39,721 nt of DNA from Acidobacteriota bacterium (GCA_016184115.1 JACPDH010000008.1:1-39721); one strand, 5' to 3'. Shown: positions 16,431 to 25,170, counted from the first letter of the stretch. Numbers and translations: made by a program. Notes: a model not told the origin generated them from the sequence alone.

Positions 16431-16871
16431 ATGAGGAAAGAGAACCTGGTCAACTGGCGGATCGTCGAGCTCATCGATCGCAATGACAACGGAATCTCCG
16501 ACGAGCTCGAGCCACCGGTCGTCGATGTGGAGGCCTCGGCCATCGAGCTTCGGCATCGACTCGACCGAAACACCAGCACCGACCCTCATCTCGCGGCGGG
16601 AGACGTCGATGCATGCTGGGAAATGGCGGAATCGGTCGGGGATGAGACGGCAGGAGCCAGCAGCGCAACACCCGACCAGAGCGTAGTCGACGAAATCGGC
16701 GACGCGCTCGGAATCACCTACCGCGATGACGAGGAGCTCAATGTCGGCGCGAAGGAGCGCATGCGCGACGAACACCGTTGGGAGCTCGATCCCGCCTCAG
16801 CCGACGACTTCCTCGACAGAATGAAAGACAACGCGCCGCACCGAAAGCCGAAACCGCGGCTCATGCACTAG
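16431..16871 (+). CDS. DUF6335-like acidic cytoplasmic protein
   Basis: The 146-residue hydrophilic protein resembles the DUF6335 family in its C-terminal half (GDALGITYRDDEELN...ERMRDEHRWELDPASADDF). Family members I know of are mainly cyanobacterial and have no assigned function; this family call is from memory and should be checked. ATG 16431 is preferred because GAGGAGA lies eight bases upstream; an in-frame ATG at 16383 has no good ribosome site. There are no membrane segments. Two operator-like palindromes precede it, which puts it in the same putative regulon as ric. It converges on the M3-like peptidase gene with a 13-bp gap. Confidence 0.65.
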   Translation: MRKENLVNWRIVELIDRNDNGISDELEPPVVDVEASAIELRHRLDRNTSTDPHLAAGDVDACWEMAESVGDETAGASSATPDQSVVDEIGDALGITYRDDEELNVGAKERMRDEHRWELDPASADDFLDRMKDNAPHRKPKPRLMH

Positions 16872-16884
16872 TGGCCTGCTTGGC

Positions 16885-19014
16885 CTACGGCCTCTGGCCT
16901 TTGGCCTGCTTCTCGACCTTCCCTAACGCCTTTTCCGTTGCTTTCAACATCGCCGCGGGGCCGACGGGGGCTCCCGTCGCGCGACCCATCCAGAGGTCGG
17001 GGGTGAAGCGCCCCTGTTTCGTCATCCTCTCGAACTCCACGCCGATGCTGCCGGCGCGCTCCATCTGCTCTTCGATCTGATGCGCGATCAGGTGACCGAT
17101 CGGATAGTCGGGCAGGTAGAGGCCGTTCGAGATCATGTGCGAGTAGATGCCGAGCAACACGACATCCTTCGTGCGGAAGACCGGAGCATAGAACTCGTTC
17201 CAGACTTCCTTTGCGATACCGATCGTCGCGAGGCGAAGCTGTTCAGGCGTCGCGTCGGGATTCGCGTACATCCATCGCCAGACTCGCATATCGACGATGG
17301 CGACTCCTGCGATCTCGTAGGTCGCCCAGAAGTCGCCGAGCGTCGTCATCGCGATCGCCGTCTCGTCGGGCTTCGCGAGACCGAGCAGCTCGAGGTCCTT
17401 CGCCTGAAAGACGAACGCGAGCGCCTCCGTGAATGCCGTGTTAGGCACCCCCTCGATGGCGTTGAACGGAACGTCGTAGAGCGAAAAAGTCTGTTCAACG
17501 TTGTGTCCGAGCTCATGGACCGCGATGTTGTAGCCCTTGTAATCCATGCCGTCGGCACCGACGCGCGTACGAAGATGTGCCTTGTCGCCTCGCCGTTGTG
17601 CGCCCATCGCATGTCCGGCGCCGCGCGACGGATCGACAGTGACTCTGTCGGAGACGTACTTCGCACGCTCCGGGCTGAAGCCGAGATCCGCCAGGATTCG
17701 CGGAATGTCGGCTTCGAAGGCAGCAGGCGTCGGGTACTTCTTCTTCGTGATCTCATCGAGCTGCCCTTCGGTGTACGCACCGCGCGCCTTGAAGCCGTTG
17801 TACCAGATGTCGAACGGCTCGAGACGTCGCCCGAGGCGCGACTCGATCACGCGGGCCACGCGCGGAACCATCGGCGAGCGAAGCACCTCAACGAGCATCG
17901 CCTCGACCCGTGCCTCGGGGAGCTCGCGATCGTCGTTGAAGCGGCGCGCGATGTGCGTCGGTGCCGTCGGCGAATACGGATCGGCGAGGCGGCTCGCGCG
18001 GTAGACACCGAGAATCCTCTCGTAGCGGGTATCGGGCTCGCGCTCTGCACTGATCGCGCTGCCCTCGGCTGCTTTCCGGTCACTGTCGCTGACTGCCGCC
18101 GCCACGACCTGGTTCGTCTTCGGATTCCAATCGACGGTCGGATTATCGATCACGACTCTGGGGATCGTCTGCGTGACGATCCGCTCCATCACCTGCTGGA
18201 TCATCCGTTGCCGTGGCAGCCCGTCCGTTTCGCCGTATTGCGCCTTGAGCTCGTCGCGGAGGTTCCAGTGCGTGATCAGACGCTTCTTCGGCGGAAAAAC
18301 GCGCTTACCTTTGTCGTCGAGCAGGTGATGCATCCAGATGTTGTAACTCGCGATGTAGCTCTCCGCGTCGGAGTACGCGGCGGCAATGCGCTGATTCACC
18401 TCCGCCGGCACGCGTCGACCGTAGCGGTCGGCGAGACGCGCAACGGCCCACTGCTCTGGCGTCCACTTCTCTCCCCCTGCCAGCTTCTCGTCGAGGGTCG
18501 TGAGCGGGAAGTTCAACAGGATGACGAAGGCGACCTTGTTCTCGAAGAAGTCGTCGTTGACGTGCGCCGAAGGATCGTAGCTGGAGAAGATCTCATCGAA
18601 CGGCATGATGGGACCGAGGTCGAGATCGGTCTGCCAACGGAATGCGCGACCCAGTTCGAGCATCGTGCCGTCGAGCTGCTCGTGCAGGAAGTCCATGCGA
18701 GTAAGAAGTGCCTTGTAACTCGCCTCGTCACCGGCAAAGTTCGACGTCACGAACTCATCGAACGCTTCAGCGTCTCCGTCGCCATCGCGCCACAGGCTCG
18801 CCACCTGCTTGAGTCCGCGGTTTGCGCGCGACCGCACGCCTTCACCGTACTTCGCGACGAGTGCCTCCTCCATCGATTTCGAGGACGCATCGATCCACGC
18901 AGGTTTCGCTGCAGCCGCCATCGCTCCTCCGGTTGACGTCGCCACGCTCTCGGCCGAGCCCGTGAAAGGCATCATTGCAACGCTCAGAACGGCTGCAAAC
19001 ATCTTCGCTTTCAT
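16885..19014 (-). CDS. Exported M3-like gluzincin metallopeptidase
   Basis: The 709-residue protein begins with a signal peptide (MKAKMFAAVLSVAMMPFTGSA) and ends with a mainly helical peptidase domain. H500-E-L-G-H504 is the zinc motif and E530 (in TEAL, 26 residues later) is the likely third ligand, the arrangement of clan MA(E) oligopeptidases such as M3. The rest is only distantly like M3 or M32, so the family is tentative. It should cut oligopeptides in the periplasm. GGAGGAG before ATG 19014 fixes the start. It is the last gene of a minus-strand run with a beta-barrel protein (84-bp gap) and an M28 peptidase, which may act together in extracellular protein use. Confidence 0.75.
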   Translation of the reverse strand: MKAKMFAAVLSVAMMPFTGSAESVATSTGGAMAAAAKPAWIDASSKSMEEALVAKYGEGVRSRANRGLKQVASLWRDGDGDAEAFDEFVTSNFAGDEASYKALLTRMDFLHEQLDGTMLELGRAFRWQTDLDLGPIMPFDEIFSSYDPSAHVNDDFFENKVAFVILLNFPLTTLDEKLAGGEKWTPEQWAVARLADRYGRRVPAEVNQRIAAAYSDAESYIASYNIWMHHLLDDKGKRVFPPKKRLITHWNLRDELKAQYGETDGLPRQRMIQQVMERIVTQTIPRVVIDNPTVDWNPKTNQVVAAAVSDSDRKAAEGSAISAEREPDTRYERILGVYRASRLADPYSPTAPTHIARRFNDDRELPEARVEAMLVEVLRSPMVPRVARVIESRLGRRLEPFDIWYNGFKARGAYTEGQLDEITKKKYPTPAAFEADIPRILADLGFSPERAKYVSDRVTVDPSRGAGHAMGAQRRGDKAHLRTRVGADGMDYKGYNIAVHELGHNVEQTFSLYDVPFNAIEGVPNTAFTEALAFVFQAKDLELLGLAKPDETAIAMTTLGDFWATYEIAGVAIVDMRVWRWMYANPDATPEQLRLATIGIAKEVWNEFYAPVFRTKDVVLLGIYSHMISNGLYLPDYPIGHLIAHQIEEQMERAGSIGVEFERMTKQGRFTPDLWMGRATGAPVGPAAMLKATEKALGKVEKQAKGQRP

Positions 19015-19098
19015 GACTTCTCCTCCATGAGTGCGCGGGTGAAGCGCGCGCGGAAACAGCGGGGATGATACCGCAGTGGCTGGCTCTGCCGGCCGGCG

Positions 19099-20286
19099 TC
19101 AGCGGCGGTCGTAATAGTCGCCAAACAGGATCTCGAACACGAAGCCGACAGTTACGCCGCCCTCTCTCTGCTCATCCAGGCTCTCCCGAACCCAGCTGTA
19201 GCCGAGCGAGACCTCCGCGAAAAACCACTGCCGAAACAACTGCTCCCGATAGATCGTCAGGAAGCCGTACTCGCGAAGCGGAACGTCTTCAGCGGTCTCG
19301 CCGTTGGCCAGGAGCTGGTACGCGACTCCCCGCGGCTTGCCCGAGCTCAACTCGAGATCGTGGTAGAAGGTCGCGTAGCTTTTCCACTTCAGCCCGTCGG
19401 TATCCTCGGAGACGGTTCCCTGCGCAGAAATGCGCGCGAGGTTTGCCCTGCGAGGAATCCAGTCGTACCCGAGGTACGTCGTCGCGCCGAATTGGTCGTC
19501 GTTCGTGCGATAGAAGATCGTCTCGTTGAAGCGAAACGCGGTGTCGTGATCCGTGTAGTGGTTGTAGCGATATCGCGCCTGCGCGAACGCGTATGGATGC
19601 GAGCTGACCTTCATGCCGAGGCGATAGCTCATCTTCGATCCGCGCCGTCCGGGAGGGTTGTAGCCGAAACCGGCCAGCCACGACCGCTCATCAGAGGTTT
19701 CGCGGAACGCCTCCGGCGTCGCAAGATCCTGACTGCTGTCCGAAATGAACTGCTCGGGATTGTCTCGACCAAGAAACGCGGAGGTGCGCTTCGATAGGTT
19801 AGGCAGCGGAACGTTGGCATCGAACTTCGAGCGTTCGTTCCATTCTCCTTCCGCGTCGTAGAGCATGCCCGCCGAGAGCCGCCCGTACACCTGTCGGGGG
19901 TCGTATTCATGCTCGTCTCCGAAGAAGTTGTCGAACCAGGCCGCGGAACCGCACACGGTGTAGAACACCCCGCGCCTAACCTTGTCGAGCCACGCTTCCT
20001 TGAAGCTCCGGGGCGGCCGACACGGATTCGGATCCCCGGGATCCGCGCCGCCCTGATCAGGCTGTTCTCGTCCTGAAGGCTTCGGCGCCGTTGAATCCGT
20101 CGTCGAAGCCGAAGGAGCGGGAGCATCGGGAGAGACCGTCTCGGGGGGCATCGAAGCAGGCTCTTCGGACGGTGCCTCCGGGATCGAAGGAGGGTCGTCG
20201 CGTTGCTCTCCGCGCAGCGCTGACGCAGCCAGCGCGAACGCGAACGCCAGCGACAGCAAGGTCCACCGACGACGACGAAAAATCAT
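19099..20286 (-). CDS. Outer-membrane beta-barrel-like protein with Pro-rich linker
   Basis: The 395-residue protein has an Arg-rich signal peptide (RRRRWTLLSLAFAFALA), a Pro/Ser/Glu-rich linker (~residues 30-85), a short region with two cysteines, and then ~250 residues of alternating aromatic/polar strands typical of an outer-membrane barrel (for example RYRYNHYTDHDTAFRFNETIFYR). The chain ends in a strand plus DYYDRR. AAGGTGG before ATG 20286 supports the start. It is 45 bp downstream of the M28 peptidase gene and probably co-transcribed. The exact function is unknown. Confidence 0.7.
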   Translation of the reverse strand: MIFRRRRWTLLSLAFAFALAASALRGEQRDDPPSIPEAPSEEPASMPPETVSPDAPAPSASTTDSTAPKPSGREQPDQGGADPGDPNPCRPPRSFKEAWLDKVRRGVFYTVCGSAAWFDNFFGDEHEYDPRQVYGRLSAGMLYDAEGEWNERSKFDANVPLPNLSKRTSAFLGRDNPEQFISDSSQDLATPEAFRETSDERSWLAGFGYNPPGRRGSKMSYRLGMKVSSHPYAFAQARYRYNHYTDHDTAFRFNETIFYRTNDDQFGATTYLGYDWIPRRANLARISAQGTVSEDTDGLKWKSYATFYHDLELSSGKPRGVAYQLLANGETAEDVPLREYGFLTIYREQLFRQWFFAEVSLGYSWVRESLDEQREGGVTVGFVFEILFGDYYDRR

Positions 20287-20331
20287 TCCACCACCTTAAG
20301 GAGTACTCGAGCCGGGGGTCAAGTGCTGCCA

Positions 20332-22686
20332 CTACCGGAGCGCAGGCGTCAGCTCAACGCTACGAGTAACGACGAGGCGGTCTCCTCGGTGAGCCGGAAC
20401 CATCGCCGCTGATCGAGTTTCCGCGATCGCGCGGGCAGCGGCCGGAAGGCCGGGCGTCTCGTCCTGCAACATGATTCGCGCCCCGCGCTGCGGCGTGGCT
20501 TCGAACTCGATCAGCACTCCCTCACGTCCGACGGAGTGAACGGTGACGACTCCGGTATCGACCGGCGTCTCGAACGTGAAGTTGTGGACGCGCAGGATGG
20601 CAGGCGCGACCGCCGGATCGAGGCGGATGCGCGCAACTCGCGCTCCACGCATCGATCGGAGCCGTAGCGCGACACGAACGCGGCCGTTGGCCATCGGGGC
20701 CCAACTCTCGAGCGTGGCTTCCGGCGCCGGTTCACCCGCCGCGACCGCGGGCGACGACCAGAAGGTGCGCGCGGCCCCGCGCGATCCGAGGGTGAGCTCC
20801 GGAACCGCTTCGCGTTTCCACTCCCCTGGCAGCCGAGGCACGCGCGCCGCTGAGGCGTCGACCGCAACGAGACGAGCACCAGACTCCGAATCGAATTCGG
20901 CGAGACTCATCGGTCTCGGCGACAGAGGCGTCCAGACCGGGGTAATGAAAAAAAAGGCGAATGATGCGATCGCAAGCACGGCTGCGGTCGCCCCCGTTCG
21001 CGCGCCTGCGTCGCCGGCGACGAGCAGCGGCATGCACGCGAGCGCCAGCAGCGAAACGAGAAACGCGACGACGGGAAGGATCGAGGCGCCCATCGCGAGA
21101 GGAAGGTCGATCGCGACCGGTACGAGAAGGAGAACTCCGCAGCCGAGCGCCACGAACGGTGCCGCGCTTCGTCCCGCTTCGCCTCCGCTTACCGCGACAA
21201 GCGCTGCGAGAAGCAGCGGCAACGTGATGCAGTACGCGCCTCCCGGGAGCAGCAGAGCGAGTGCGATCGCCGACGACGACCAGATGAGACCGTACGCGCT
21301 CCGTGCATCGGCCGCCGTCACGCGACGCCGCACGAGATGCGATGCATACGCCGCGACGGCGACCGCAAGCAGCCAGCCGGTACTTTCAAGCCACGCACCA
21401 CTCGCCGGCCACGCGACTCCAAGCGTGCGTTTCTCCGCGACAGCGACGAGCCCGCGTGCGATCAGCGCGGTCGCAGCCATCGCGAGGAGCGCAACGGTCA
21501 ACGCGATCGCGACACCGCGCACCGAGGCGTCGCGACGGCGGATGTCGGTGGTGAGTACGGTGACCACGAGCAATGCGGCGATGATCGCGATCGGGAGATT
21601 CCAACTCTCGGGCCAGCGCAGCATGAAGAGCCCGAGGAGGTCGAAGTAACTGGAATTCGAATTCGAGCCGAGTTGCGCAGGAGCGGGATGGCGGGCGAGC
21701 GCAAGCGCCACGTCGCCGTACGCCTGAATCGTTCCTGGGCTCACGTTCTTCACGCTGTTGGCCGGCGTGTGGTACTGCGCTGGGTCGCCGATCGCCGCGA
21801 TCGCCATGCCATGCATACCCGCGCGCTTGAACACCGTGAAGTTCGTGTCGTTAGGCAAAAGCTGATAGATCGCAAACGAGAGCGACGATGCCGCAGGCGA
21901 GTCGACGGCACGGGCATACGCGTTGACGACGTCCGCGTTCCCGGGACTCGTCTCGAACATCAGCGCGCGTCCACTGCTCCCGCGCGCCTCGAGCACGACC
22001 ATCGTCTGAACCGACTTCGGATCATTGCGCCGTACCCACGCCTCCGCGCCAAGGAGTCCCGCTTCCTCTCCATCATCGAAGAGGAAGACGACGTCGCGTG
22101 GCGGCAGCCTGCCCGCTCGAATGGCGCGCGCAACCTCGACGAGGGCCGAACAGGCCGCGAGGTCGTCGCCCGCTCCCGGGCTCGCGGGTACCGAGTCATA
22201 GTGCGCATTCAAGACGAGCGCCGGCCCCGTCGTCGTGCCGTGGATGCGCGCAACGACGTTCTGCGTCGTCGCGCACGAGGCACGCGGAGAGCAGGCGAAA
22301 CCAACCTCGACCGTAGGCTTGAGGCCGACGGCGACGAGCTCCGCGATCAGCTTGTCGCGCGTGATGTCGTTCGCGTCGCTGCCGACCGGGTGCGGCACGC
22401 CGTCACCCGCGAGACGGCCGAGAATCACTCGCGCGCGCTCTGCCGAGAACTGACCTTCCGGCGCGCTGAACGGGGCCGGCGTGGGCTCGCGCCTCGAGAC
22501 GACGACGGCGCCTAACAGAACGACGAAGAGCGCAAGCGCCAACAGGATCCGCCGTCGCGCCGCCTTGAAGTCTGGTTGTGGAGTGGGTCGGGAGGAGCTC
22601 AGTGTTTCGTCCTCAGTTTCCGCCGGCAACGCGCCGGAGCGATTCGAGCTGTGAGGCCGGATACGTTGAAGCGTCGACCTTCGCAT
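20332..22686 (-). CDS. M28 family membrane-bound metallopeptidase
   Basis: The protein (up to 784 residues) has a membrane segment at ~46-64, an extracytoplasmic M28 zinc aminopeptidase domain and then about nine membrane segments (~345-600) followed by a C-terminal soluble domain, the layout of ER metallopeptidase-like (Fxna-type) proteins. The M28 ligands are visible: H162 in AHYDS, GAGDD around 174, the catalytic DGEEAG around 206, LEARG around 233 and YHTP near 310. It should trim peptides outside the cytoplasm. The start is uncertain: ATG 22686 lies inside the end of the peroxiredoxin gene and has no ribosome site; a TTG near 22629 is an alternative that still keeps the first membrane segment. 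Confidence 0.82.
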   Translation of the reverse strand: MRRSTLQRIRPHSSNRSGALPAETEDETLSSSRPTPQPDFKAARRRILLALALFVVLLGAVVVSRREPTPAPFSAPEGQFSAERARVILGRLAGDGVPHPVGSDANDITRDKLIAELVAVGLKPTVEVGFACSPRASCATTQNVVARIHGTTTGPALVLNAHYDSVPASPGAGDDLAACSALVEVARAIRAGRLPPRDVVFLFDDGEEAGLLGAEAWVRRNDPKSVQTMVVLEARGSSGRALMFETSPGNADVVNAYARAVDSPAASSLSFAIYQLLPNDTNFTVFKRAGMHGMAIAAIGDPAQYHTPANSVKNVSPGTIQAYGDVALALARHPAPAQLGSNSNSSYFDLLGLFMLRWPESWNLPIAIIAALLVVTVLTTDIRRRDASVRGVAIALTVALLAMAATALIARGLVAVAEKRTLGVAWPASGAWLESTGWLLAVAVAAYASHLVRRRVTAADARSAYGLIWSSSAIALALLLPGGAYCITLPLLLAALVAVSGGEAGRSAAPFVALGCGVLLLVPVAIDLPLAMGASILPVVAFLVSLLALACMPLLVAGDAGARTGATAAVLAIASFAFFFITPVWTPLSPRPMSLAEFDSESGARLVAVDASAARVPRLPGEWKREAVPELTLGSRGAARTFWSSPAVAAGEPAPEATLESWAPMANGRVRVALRLRSMRGARVARIRLDPAVAPAILRVHNFTFETPVDTGVVTVHSVGREGVLIEFEATPQRGARIMLQDETPGLPAAARAIAETRSAAMVPAHRGDRLVVTRSVELTPALR

Positions 22687-23131
22687 GCGCTTCGACGATC
22701 TTTCCGTCAGGGCCGATCAGATACGCAATCCTCGGAGCGAACTCGTCCTCGGATGTGTCGGCGGCGCCGTACAGCAGCCCGATCCGGCGGCTCTCATCGG
22801 GGATGAGCGGAAACGGGAACGAGTACTTCCTGCCGAACGCGAGGCTCGCCTCCGCCTTATCGAAACTGACGCCTACGATCTCCGCGTTCAATGCCTTGTA
22901 CTCCTCGTAGCGGTCCCGGAACCCGGAACCTTCTTTCGTTCAGCCAGGGGTGTCTGCTTTCGGGAAGAACCAGAGAACGACGAACCGGCCGCGAAGGTTC
23001 GCGAGCGCGATCGGATTTCCCTGGTGGTCCATCGCAGAGAAGCCTGGCGCGTCGTCGCCGACGGCACGCATCGGGAACTTCGTGCGAAAGACACTGTTCG
23101 TCACGAGCTTGACGATCCCTTTGAGCGACAT
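22613..23131 (-). CDS. Selenocysteine-containing Bcp-like peroxiredoxin (in-frame UGA)
   Basis: Read through one internal TGA (22940-22942), the frame gives a 172-residue peroxiredoxin. The first 63 residues contain DDAPGFSAMDHQG and VVLWFFPKADTPG; the TGA falls exactly at the peroxidatic Cys of the TPGCT motif, and the same frame goes on as TKEGSGFRDRYEEYK and NAEIVGVSFDK to GRKYSFPFPLIPD and the C-terminus. No other Cys is present, so the usual resolving Cys five residues on is Ser. A hairpin 9 nt after the TGA fits a bacterial SECIS. The enzyme should reduce hydroperoxides with Sec at the active site and a thiol donor such as glutathione or thioredoxin. Gene callers will split it into two ORFs. 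A plain nonsense mutation is the alternative, but the exact position and the hairpin argue against it. There is no strong ribosome site. Confidence 0.85.
22912..22930 (-). promoter_or_regulatory. Bacterial SECIS-like hairpin after the in-frame UGA
   Basis: On the mRNA, GGUUCCGG pairs with CCGGGACC over 8 bp (one U-G pair) around a GUU loop. The loop G is the 18th base after the UGA, close to the spacing SelB needs, and bacterial SECIS loops typically begin with a G. It lies inside the coding sequence, as usual in bacteria. Confidence 0.7.
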
Positions 23132-23179
23132 GACGCTACGTTAATCAGAAGTGCAGCGAGGCGCAAGGAGGGAACGCAA

Positions 23180-23227
23180 GGCGGAGTGCGAAATGCGGAG
23201 TGCGGAACGCGAAATGCGGAATGAGAG
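23180..23227. repeat. GCGGAATGCGGAGTGCGAAA-type low-complexity repeat, copy 1
   Basis: Short degenerate units of the type (A/G)A(A/G)TGCGGA or GGAGTGCG are repeated upstream of the peroxiredoxin gene. The same sequence in the opposite orientation lies at 23305-23430, so the pair could fold into a long stem. The ~77 bp between them show no gene. Confidence 0.65.
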
Positions 23228-23304
23228 GCTGATTCTCTACGGTCATCATGCGAGTCAACCCTTTCGAGTTGCTTAGGCTTCTGTCTCCCTTACTGGGGCG
23301 GACG

Positions 23305-23430
23305 TAATTCCGCATTTCGCACTCCGCGTTTCACATTCCGCACTCCGCGTTTCACATTCCGCACTCCGCGTTTCACATTCCGCACTCCGCGTTCCGCATT
23401 TCACATTCCGCGTTTCGCGTTTCGCGCTCC
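23305..23430. repeat. Tandem TTCCGCACTCCGCGTTTCACA repeat, copy 2
   Basis: About four 21-bp units read CACATTCCGCACTCCGCGTTT, with degenerate GTTCCGCATTT and CGTTTCGCG units at the end. The block ends right at the stop of the GNAT gene. Low-complexity NAECG/RSAEC-coding repeats of this kind recur in intergenic DNA of some phyla and are not CRISPR: units have no unique spacers. Confidence 0.8.
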
Positions 23431-23886
23431 CTACTCCTTCATCCATTCGAATACGCGGTAGTGGCCGCCATCCATCCCGAGCCGCTCGTAGACCTTTTGC
23501 GCGGAGCTGTTGCGCGTGTCGACGTAGAGGCGAATTCCGCGGATTCCCACGCTGTCGCGAACGAGGCTCTGGATCGCCTCGTAAAGTCGCCGGTAGACGC
23601 CCGATCCGCGCGCCTCGGGAGTCACGTACACACTCTGGATCCACCAGACCATGCCGTTGCGCCAGTCACTCCACTCGTACGTGATCATCAGGGAGCCAAT
23701 CACCACTCCGTCGCTCGCCGCGACGAAATAGCGGCCGAGCCCGGAATCGCTGAACACAGCATCGACTCCGCGCGCGAGCGTTGCCGGATCGAGCTCGATC
23801 CCTTCGGTCTCTCGCGCCATTGCGAGCTGAAACTCGACGATTCGCGCTGCGTCAGCAGCGCTCGCGTCACGAACGACAAGGGCCAT
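23431..23886 (-). CDS. GNAT family N-acetyltransferase
   Basis: The 151-residue protein has the GNAT fold markers: N-terminal VRDASAADAARIVEFQ, GSLMITYEWSDW..WWIQSVYVTPEARGSG (motif A, acetyl-CoA pyrophosphate loop RGSGVYRRL) and the C-terminal YVDTRNSSAQKVYERLGM (motif B). It acetylates an unidentified small molecule or protein amine. ATG 23886 matches the family start; the same frame runs on upstream for ~95 residues, but that part has no family similarity and lies under the EamA leader. Divergent from the EamA gene. Confidence 0.88.
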   Translation of the reverse strand: MALVVRDASAADAARIVEFQLAMARETEGIELDPATLARGVDAVFSDSGLGRYFVAASDGVVIGSLMITYEWSDWRNGMVWWIQSVYVTPEARGSGVYRRLYEAIQSLVRDSVGIRGIRLYVDTRNSSAQKVYERLGMDGGHYRVFEWMKE

Positions 23887-23983
23887 GGAATCCTCCGCGC
23901 GGAAACATAACACGCGGAGGAGCGGGAGCAACGAACGGTGGAATGCGTACCGGTTTCGCATTCCGCGATTACACTTCACAGGC

Positions 23984-24898
23984 TTGTCCTCGGTCCTCGC
24001 CCGCCCTTCCGATCCCAAAGCAGCTGCCACGCGCGGCATGCTCCTCTTCGTCGCTTCGTCTTCGCTCTTCGGCCTGATGGCCTTCATCGCAAAACTCGCC
24101 TCGGTGCGCATTCCGGGCGCCGAAGTCGCTCTGCTTCGCTTTGCCGTCGGTTTCGTTCCGATTCTCCTCATCCCTTCGATCCGAAAGCGGTCGTTCGCCT
24201 GGACGAGACTCGACCTTCTCCTCTATCGAGGCTTCTTCGGCGGAACCGCCGTGCTCTTCTATTTCGTGGCGATCGCCCACATTCCTGTCGGGATCGCGAC
24301 TCTCCTCAACTATCTCTCGCCCGTCTTCGCGGGCATGTATGCCGCGGTGTTCGCCGGTGAGCCACTGCGGGCGCGAATCATGCTGCCTCTCGGTGTGACC
24401 CTCGTGGGCGTGTGGCTCGTCGTCACGGCGGGAGCCCACGGCCCGAGCTTCCTCGGCTTCGGGAAGTGGGAGCTCGTAGGTCTCCTCTCCGCAGTCTGTT
24501 CCGGAGCCGCGGTGACCGCGATCCGCATCGCGCGACGCACCGAGAGCTCATGGGCAATCTTCTCGAGCTTCTCCCTCTTCGGCGTTGTCGTGACCGCGCC
24601 GTTCGCGATCTGGAGCTGGGTGACTCCGACACCTTACGAATGGCTGCTGCTCGTTCTCGTCGGACTCGTCTCGATCGCAGCGCAGATGCTCATGACTCAC
24701 GCGTTCCGATGGGTGCAGACTCTGATCGCGGGAGTCATCTCGCAGTTGGGAGTCGTCGTTGCGATGTTCCTCGGCACGATCTTCCTCGCGGAGCGCCTAA
24801 CTCCGAGATCGATGATCGGCACCGTCGTCACGCTCGCCGGAGTCGTCACCGTCATCATCGTGAGCAAAGAGCGCTGCGCCGACGAGATCGAGCCCTAG
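23984..24898 (+). CDS. EamA family (DMT) transporter
   Basis: Ten membrane segments in two EamA repeats (first from ~residue 19, second from ~160) mark a drug/metabolite exporter of the inner membrane, substrate unknown. TTG 23984 is proposed as the start because family members have ~15-20 residues before the first segment (…ATRG-MLLFVASS); ATG 24038 would begin inside that segment, and neither has a good ribosome site. The protein would then be 304 residues, a normal length. Its TAG stop is formed by the first three bases of the MITE-like element that follows, so the original C-terminus may have been changed by that insertion. Confidence 0.85.
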   Translation: MSSVLARPSDPKAAATRGMLLFVASSSLFGLMAFIAKLASVRIPGAEVALLRFAVGFVPILLIPSIRKRSFAWTRLDLLLYRGFFGGTAVLFYFVAIAHIPVGIATLLNYLSPVFAGMYAAVFAGEPLRARIMLPLGVTLVGVWLVVTAGAHGPSFLGFGKWELVGLLSAVCSGAAVTAIRIARRTESSWAIFSSFSLFGVVVTAPFAIWSWVTPTPYEWLLLVLVGLVSIAAQMLMTHAFRWVQTLIAGVISQLGVVVAMFLGTIFLAERLTPRSMIGTVVTLAGVVTVIIVSKERCADEIEP

Positions 24899-25170
24899 TG
24901 TTCTGTCCGTGAATTCGGTGCAATTTCGCTGGTGGCGCTTGCGCTGCGAAATCGAGGAGCGAGGAGGAGGCGATGTGGTGACATCGTCGACGACGAGCGA
25001 CGACGAGATCGCGGCGCAACGGCCACCAGCCCGAAGGGTTGCGGTTCCGACGGGCCGTTCGCGTTGTCGCGCCTCCTCGACGATGTCCCGCATCGCCTGC
25101 CTCGGCGCTCCGCGCGCCCGGCCCGTCGGAACCGCAACGAAACTGCACCCAATTCACGGACAGAACACTA
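24896..25170. mobile_element. MITE-like 275-bp nested palindrome
   Basis: The ends are perfect 20-bp inverted repeats (TAGTGTTCTGTCCGTGAATT), and the similarity continues inward, with gaps, through GTGCA(A/G)TTTCG and GGCGATGNGGNGACATCGTCGA. A second perfect 20-bp inverted pair, GTTGCGGTTCCGACGGGCCG, is nested at about 25035-25054 and 25117-25136. No transposase or credible gene is inside, so it would be moved in trans. It occupies most of the 353-bp gap after the EamA gene; 25171-25251 shows nothing. Confidence 0.75.

Noticed and set aside
17080-18936. Long plus-strand open frame (618 codons) opposite the M3-like peptidase
   Set aside because: Composition is that of an antisense shadow; the minus-strand frame has a signal peptide, zinc motif and ribosome site.
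21337-22515. Plus-strand open frame (392 codons) opposite the M28 peptidase
   Set aside because: Arg-rich shadow with no domain; the minus strand is clearly coding.
22613-23131. Peroxiredoxin as a pseudogene or as two separate short genes
   Set aside because: The frame is continuous, only one stop codon interrupts it, it is UGA at the catalytic Cys, and a SECIS-like hairpin follows.
23305-23430. CRISPR array
   Set aside because: Units of 21 bp are contiguous and degenerate, with no unique spacers and no cas genes.
24896-25170. Protein-coding gene within the palindromic element
   Set aside because: Several overlapping short frames exist on both strands, as expected for a palindrome; none has a ribosome site or domain.
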